Positions 6,257-9,090 of a stretch of 9,090 nucleotides of DNA are shown here, in pieces (positions within the stretch are counted from its first letter, which is position 1; the number at the start of each line of letters is the position of its first letter). The stretch comes from Bacillota bacterium. Its GTDB lineage: Bacteria; Bacillota; Clostridia; Acetivibrionales; DTU013. The stretch is from contig JAEWQC010000345.1 in the NCBI GenBank assembly GCA_023399355.1, forward strand, positions 1 to 9,090, read 5' to 3'. The notes under the pieces are model-generated. The model was given only the letters and a program-made list of their open reading frames with translations, was not told the origin of the DNA and did not search any database. The position numbers and the translations under genes were made by a program.

Positions 6257-7061
6257 ATCTTTGTCATAAGGTATTTTTGTGCACATTTATACTGTTTGAA
6301 ATCTTGTTCAACGTCTCCTCATTTTACTTGATCGAGCACAATTTCAATCAAAATCTTAAAAATGAAGTTGACAGAGGCCTGTCTGAGCAGCTGATTGTTC
6401 AAGCTCAGCTTCAGACGGACTGGACGTATGTCAGTTCATTGAATAAGCAACTCGGCACAACAGACAACAGCCAGAATTTTCTGAAGAATAATACGCAGAA
6501 ATATACGCAGTATTTCGACGGCAGACAGGTGTTATTGAGATTCTGGATGACCAGGATAATAGTGTGTTCAGCAATTTCACCGTTAAATTTAATGGAGAAA
6601 GAGCGGGGCTCAACGGTTTTGGTATCAGTGGCAGACAGTACATCATCCGCGATATCGGAAGTAAAACCTATTTATTTGTCAGCGACAGTATGGTGCTGGA
6701 CAATGCTACCTATAAGCTCAGTTACATCCGCGACATTTCGGACGTCTACAGCGAGAAAGCGTCACAAGTCAATCTTTTCTTCAAAATGAACATCGCGATC
6801 ACCGTCATTCTGGCCTTAGACTTATACGCGCTGATCTGGTTTTTGACCCGGTCAATCCGGTCGCTCAATAAATCAGCGCAGACGATAGCAGGCGGCGACT
6901 ATACGCAGCGCGTCACCGTATTGTCAAAGGATGAAATCGGCGTTCTCGCTCAAAGCTTCAACCAGATGGCCCAGGCTGTCGAGAGCAATGTCAACGCACT
7001 GGAACTGACCGCAAAAAGCAGGCAGGACTTCATAAACTTTTTGACCCATGAATTAAAGACA
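6253..7061 (+). pseudogene. Sensor histidine kinase, frameshifted and truncated after the H-box
   Basis: Remnant of the kinase partner of the preceding regulator. It begins at 6253 with ATA-AAT-CTT, preceded by GGAGGA (6241-6246) at perfect spacing, so the start was probably an ATG overlapping the regulator stop. A first membrane helix (CTFILFEILFNVSSFYLIE) leads to an extracytoplasmic sensor region of about 150 residues. Near 6528 the frame must shift by one base: QYFDGRQ in one frame continues as GVIEILDDQDN in another, consistent with one lost G. A second membrane helix lies at about 6786-6848. Next come a HAMP domain (LTRSIRSLNKSAQTIAGGDY through DEIGVLAQSFNQMAQ) and the start of the dimerisation helix, FINFLTHELKT, with the phospho-acceptor His at 7047-7049. 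Sequence similarity stops at about 7061; no N, G1, F or G2 box follows. It cannot bind ATP and is dead as a kinase. Confidence 0.9.
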
Positions 7062-7300
7062 TACATCACGCAAAAACCACACTGCAACGGCGGTTAGAGA
7101 AAATATTAAGTAAGGCAGAATCCGCAAAGCAGCATATCTCGGCTGCTGCAAATACGAATAACAACCTGTTTGTCGAGAGTTATAGCAAATACACGGAACT
7201 CGATAAGATCACAAGTGAGATCGTAGGCGACCTGTTGGAGTGAATGACGGCCTGGCCAGATGGCAGAATGGACATATCCCTGAATTATCTCGACGAGCTT
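7062..7300 (+). pseudogene. Large serine recombinase, C-terminal tail with internal stop
   Basis: In one frame the sequence reads LQRRLEKILSKAE, then NLFVESYSKYTELDKITSEI and VGDLLE, a TGA at 7241-7243, and then WPDGRMDISLNYLDEL. This arrangement, a coiled-coil-like helix followed by the YTELDKIT-type segment and the WPDGR-M-D-I-x-x-N-Y strand, matches the C-terminal (DUF4368-like) end of large serine recombinases of clostridial conjugative elements. The catalytic resolvase domain, recombinase domain and zinc ribbon are absent. The TGA in the middle of conserved sequence looks like a nonsense mutation of an arginine codon. The fragment joins the broken kinase at about 7061 and the tyrosine recombinase remnant after 7300, in the same frame. 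It is inactive. Confidence 0.7.
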
Positions 7301-7576
7301 GCAAATTCTGTTGAACTTCGCCCACCTATGAAAAGTTTGCAATATTTTTTTAGTCCTTACTTGACAGCGGCTGATCTTAGGCACACGAATGCAACTTTAA
7401 TGTTGAAAGCTGGAATACCTGCTAAAATAGCGTCTGAAAGGTTAGGAAATTCAAATATAGGAATAACATTGGGCTTATACTCCCATGTTATGAAGGAAAT
7501 GCAACAAGATGCTGCAGAAAAAATTAATGATATTTTATTTATAAAAGAGCAATTTGACTTGAAAAAAATATCGTAA
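7301..7576 (+). pseudogene. Tyrosine recombinase (phage-type integrase), C-terminal fragment
   Basis: The clear homology starts at about 7361 and ends at TAA 7574-7576. Visible are ADLRHTNATLMLKAGIPAKI (box II region), SERLGNSNIGITLGLYSHV with the catalytic Tyr, and the usual C-terminal KEMQQDAAEKIND tail. The Arg of LRH and the Tyr nucleophile are kept. The His of the H-x-L-R motif is Ala, and the usual His/Trp of LGHS is Asn. The N-terminal core-binding region and the first catalytic Arg and Lys are absent. The open frame that contains it starts at ATG 7244 inside the serine-recombinase tail, so the two unrelated recombinase tails are fused. The junction lies between 7301 and 7360, where base composition also becomes AT-rich. 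It is probably a relic of an integrated element. Confidence 0.85.
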
Positions 7577-7586
7577 TTGGTATAAT
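7559..7586 (+). promoter_or_regulatory. Predicted sigma-A type promoter
   Basis: TTGAAA (7559-7564) and a perfect TATAAT (7581-7586) are separated by 16 bp. It lies at the end of the integrase fragment and points to the DUF1508-like remnant that begins about 25 bases downstream, and possibly to the membrane-protein gene beyond it. Confidence 0.5.
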
Positions 7587-7610
7587 CAAATAAAAATAAA
7601 GTTGAAATAA

Positions 7611-7781
7611 CTGGCGGAATTTGTAATTTGAAAAAGTAACAGTGGACAATATTGGCTTGTTTATAAAGCTAATAATGGAGAAACTGTTGCAACAAGTGAA
7701 ATGTATACAACTAAGCATGGTATTGTATCAATAAAAGATAATGCAGCTAGTGCCACAATAGAGGATCTAACAGGAGAATAG
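7611..7781 (+). pseudogene. DUF1508/YegP-like protein remnant
   Basis: Reading in one frame from CTG 7611 gives LAEFVI, a TGA at 7629-7631, KSNSGQYWLVYKANNGE, then TVATSEMYTT, GIVSIKDNA and IEDLTGE before TAG 7779-7781. This matches the single beta-rich repeat of the DUF1508 (UPF0339) family, whose usual pattern is M-A-x-F-x-I-K-K, then YW/YF-x-L-K-A-x-NG-E, S-E-x-Y and G-I-x-S-V-K. Three lesions are visible. The expected start is CTG, the lysine-like codon 7 is TGA, and about four residues seem lost between YTTK and GI, where relatives have a longer stretch. It is too short for a functional domain. The family's role is not well defined. A predicted promoter lies just upstream. Confidence 0.75.
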
Positions 7782-7818
7782 TGTTAATGTATGGGATAAT
7801 AAGATTAAAAGCTGATTA

Positions 7819-7856
7819 ACAGAAGGACTTCATAGCAATGCATGAAGCCCTTCTGT
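7819..7856 (+). repeat. Long inverted repeat (possible weak terminator or attenuator)
   Basis: ACAGAAGG (7819-7826) and CTTCAT (7828-7833) pair with ATGAAG (7842-7847) and CCTTCTGT (7849-7856), a 14-pair stem with a single A-C mismatch and an 8-base loop. Only TG-TTATAACTATT follows, with no run of T on either strand, so termination would be inefficient. It ends 28 bases before the GTG start of the membrane-protein gene, and any message from the upstream promoter must pass through it. Confidence 0.6.
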
Positions 7857-7884
7857 GTTATAACTATTAATGGGAGTTGAACTT

Positions 7885-8535
7885 GTGATAATAAGAAAAA
7901 TTATTTTAAAAATTAAGCAGTATTTTTTAAAAGAAAAGAAACCAAAATTAGTTAAAATTTATAGTAAATATTATAAGAAGTTTTTTAATGATAAAGAATT
8001 TAGTGTAGAGAACAATGTGGACTTAATTTATGGGATTAGGAATAAGTTCAAAGATTTAATTAAAAATGAAAATGATTATTTAAATATAAAGAATAAAATT
8101 GAGAATATACTAAATAGAAATAAAATAGATATTATTTTCGAAACATTTCCTATTATTATAACTTTAGTGCTTACATATGCAGTTACATTAATACAGTCAA
8201 ATATTAGTCTTATATATACAATTGGAACTGGAAAGAACACTACCCTAGCATTACAATATGGAGAAGCAAATAAAATTCAAAAAGAAAAAATTATTAAACT
8301 AATAGACAATGATGTACAAGATATTATGGCAAATACAACTAATTTGTTTAACAATATATTATATAAGTTTGTATTTTATTTGCTAATATTATCGGTAATT
8401 TATGTATTATATAAATATCTTAAAGGTCGACATGATACAATCAAAGATGGATTTTATCGGTTATGTTTAAATATACTTGGAGAATTAAAAATTAATGAAG
8501 TGAAAAAGATAACAATTGCTATTAAAAGGAAATAG
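7885..8535 (+). CDS. Unrecognised two-helix membrane protein, very AT-rich
   Basis: A 216-residue protein that I do not recognise. I prefer GTG 7885 because GGGAG (7872-7876) lies 8 bases upstream; ATG 7870 in the same frame would add MGVEL and has no ribosome binding site. Residues 1-85 are strongly basic and rich in Lys, Asn and Ile, probably cytoplasmic. A first membrane helix is at about 88-104 (FPIIITLVLTYAVTLI). A polar loop of about 55 residues follows, then a second helix at about 162-181 (FVFYLLILSVIYVLYKYL) and a basic C-terminal tail ending in KRK. Base composition is extreme: 8 and 6 G/C in the 60-base lines starting at 7921 and 8041, far below the left half of the window. It sits among mobile-element remnants, so transfer is likely. 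A phage, plasmid or defence-type accessory role is possible but nothing shows it. Confidence 0.7.
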   Translation: MIIRKIILKIKQYFLKEKKPKLVKIYSKYYKKFFNDKEFSVENNVDLIYGIRNKFKDLIKNENDYLNIKNKIENILNRNKIDIIFETFPIIITLVLTYAVTLIQSNISLIYTIGTGKNTTLALQYGEANKIQKEKIIKLIDNDVQDIMANTTNLFNNILYKFVFYLLILSVIYVLYKYLKGRHDTIKDGFYRLCLNILGELKINEVKKITIAIKRK

Positions 8536-8604
8536 TAAAAAGATCATGATATGATATGTTAGAAAAATGTTAGATTTTCTTCATTCATACAAACAAAAAG
8601 GACA

Positions 8605-8730
8605 TGGGGCCATATCACGGTAGCCCTTGGCAAAATCGTGAGCGGAACATGGTATGACCAGGACTTCCTGAGCCTCAATTACAAGCTGACCGGAAGTACT
8701 GACAGTTGGTCTTACGGTGACTTCGAATAG
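8605..8730 (+). pseudogene. C-terminal fragment of an unrecognised protein
   Basis: An open frame ending at TAG 8728-8730 encodes WGHITVALGKIVSGTWYDQD, then FLSLNYKLTGSTDSWSYGDF and a final E. The amphipathic, Gly/Ser/Tyr-rich beta-like sequence looks like the end of a secreted or wall-associated protein, and its base composition matches the GC-richer blocks rather than the AT-rich stretch before it. The frame has no start codon between the in-frame TAG at 8560 and here, and no ribosome binding site. It is therefore a 3' remnant joined to AT-rich sequence at about 8600. A strong terminator follows 12 bases later, as expected for a true gene end. I cannot name the family. Confidence 0.5.
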
Positions 8731-8742
8731 TCTCATTTCCTC

Positions 8743-8795
8743 AAGGAGCAGGCTCCCTATCCGGTCAAAGGGTAGGGAGCCTGCTCCTTTGTCTT
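8743..8795 (+). terminator. Rho-independent terminator with perfect 17-bp stem
   Basis: AAGGAGCAGGCTCCCTA (8743-8759) pairs perfectly with 8773-8789. The stem can extend by three more pairs into the loop (8760-8762 with 8770-8772, one G-U). TTGTCTT follows, a modest T-rich tail. It lies directly after the stop codon of the orphan C-terminal fragment, which supports that frame being a real gene end. Confidence 0.8.
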
Positions 8796-8825
8796 AGACA
8801 AGACAGGGACTCCAAAGACACCCAT

Positions 8826-8845
8826 AAAACACTTATAAGTGTTTT
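8826..8845. repeat. Perfect 20-bp palindrome
   Basis: AAAACACTTATAAGTGTTTT is fully self-complementary, each half being AAAACACTTA. It lies between the terminator and the nested inverted-repeat element. It could be a dimeric-repressor operator, a cruciform, or a short bidirectional terminator, since a run of T ends the hairpin on both strands. Confidence 0.6.
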
Positions 8846-8857
8846 AAAACGTATCTT

Positions 8858-9021
8858 GTGCACTCGGGCTAAAACAAAGCGGCGAAATTGACAGGACGTC
8901 AATTTTAGGCGCGTTTTGCCATGGATGGCAAATATGCGCCTACCGCCCCAAAAGTTTTAGCCCGCTGAACAGGCGCCAATTTTTAGTCCTAGCAAGTCAA
9001 TAAAATTGGCTTGAAGTGCAC
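8858..9021. ncRNA. Putative structured RNA or structured repeat element, nested five-helix fold
   Basis: Nested inverted repeats close one another without conflict. P1: GTGCACT (8858-8864) with 9015-9021. P2: CGGGCTAAAAC (8865-8875) with 8954-8964, possibly extended by GCGG (8879-8882) with CCGC (8943-8946). P3: AAATTGAC (8885-8892) with 8898-8905, loop AGGAC. P4: TAGGCGC (8906-8912) with 8936-8942, then after an internal loop TTTGCCA (8915-8921) with 8926-8932, loop TGGA. P5: GCCAATTTT (8975-8983) with 9002-9010. The P3 loop AGGAC (8893-8897) is exactly complementary to GTCCT inside the P5 loop (about 8986-8990), allowing a kissing contact. All arms shown are perfect, so either strand could fold. 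No protein gene is evident in the element. It could be a regulatory or mobile-element RNA, or a folded transposon or recombination end. Confidence 0.5.
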
Positions 9022-9090
9022 TTTGAAAAAATAATATAGAAGAAGCCGGAGCCTGTACTCCAGATTCATCACCAGCAATTGCAGGGATAT
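9022..9090. other. Window end with no recognised gene
   Basis: Apart from a small GGAG/CTCC hairpin near 9048-9061, nothing is supported here. A minus-strand frame is open from the window edge to a stop at 8957-8959 (about 43 codons) but it overlaps the structured element and shows no motif I know. Confidence 0.3.

Noticed and set aside
7870..7884. ATG 7870 as start of the membrane-protein gene
   Set aside because: No ribosome binding site precedes it, whereas GGGAG inside this stretch is well placed for GTG 7885.
8865..8964. Perfect 11-bp inverted repeat as the ends of a miniature transposon
   Set aside because: I see no target-site duplication beside the repeats, and the outer P1 helix and the P5 arm suggest a larger fold. 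Not excluded without copies for comparison.
8957..9090. Minus-strand open frame of about 43 codons running in from the window edge (IPAIAGDESGVQAPASSI...)
   Set aside because: Its residue mix looks plausible, but no motif is recognisable, length is within chance, and it overlaps the P5 and P1 helices. It is kept as the main rival explanation for part of the structured element.

Overview
The window looks like a chromosomal segment of a low-to-mid GC Gram-positive anaerobe, most likely a clostridial Firmicute. This rests on strong Shine-Dalgarno sites (AGGAGG at 1181-1186), a carbohydrate ABC importer with no ATPase gene beside it, an OmpR-family two-component pair, and clostridial-type recombinase debris. 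I ran no search, so taxonomy and family calls come from reading motifs.

Left block, 1-4926, is healthy and moderately GC-rich (35 of 60 bases in the line starting 2221 are G/C). All genes are on the plus strand with short gaps. They are the 3' end of a MalF/UgpA-type permease, a complete MalG/UgpE-type permease, an extracellular solute-binding protein with an N-terminal BIG2 immunoglobulin-like domain, a cytoplasmic nucleotide-pyrophosphatase/phosphodiesterase-type enzyme with a complete two-metal site, and a cysteine-dependent CTAGKDRTG phosphatase. My inference is an uptake and dephosphorylation module for a phosphorylated or phosphodiester-linked solute.

Middle block, 4927-7300, begins with a truncated rhodanese domain, followed by a hairpin and a clear intrinsic terminator. 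An intact OmpR/PhoB-type response regulator comes next, with an 11-bp direct repeat and a -10 box upstream. Its histidine kinase partner is a pseudogene. Its expected ATG is ATA, although a perfect Shine-Dalgarno precedes it. It also carries a frameshift near 6528 and is cut off just after the phospho-acceptor HELKT box at about 7061. The break runs straight into the C-terminal tail of a large serine recombinase, itself carrying a nonsense codon.

Right block, 7300-8600, is much more AT-rich (8 and 6 G/C in the 60-base lines starting 7921 and 8041). It holds the C-terminal tail of a tyrosine recombinase fused in frame to the serine-recombinase tail, a decayed DUF1508/YegP-like gene, a long inverted repeat, and an unrecognised two-helix membrane protein. 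It reads as a graveyard of mobile-element insertions with one orphan cargo gene still open.

End block, 8600-9090, returns to higher GC. It holds the last 41 codons of an unrecognised protein, a 17-bp perfect-stem terminator, a 20-bp perfect palindrome, and an elaborate nested set of inverted repeats (8858-9021). These repeats fold on paper into a closed multibranch structure with five helices plus a possible loop-loop contact. This last element is the best candidate for something undescribed: a structured RNA or a structured mobile or repeat element.
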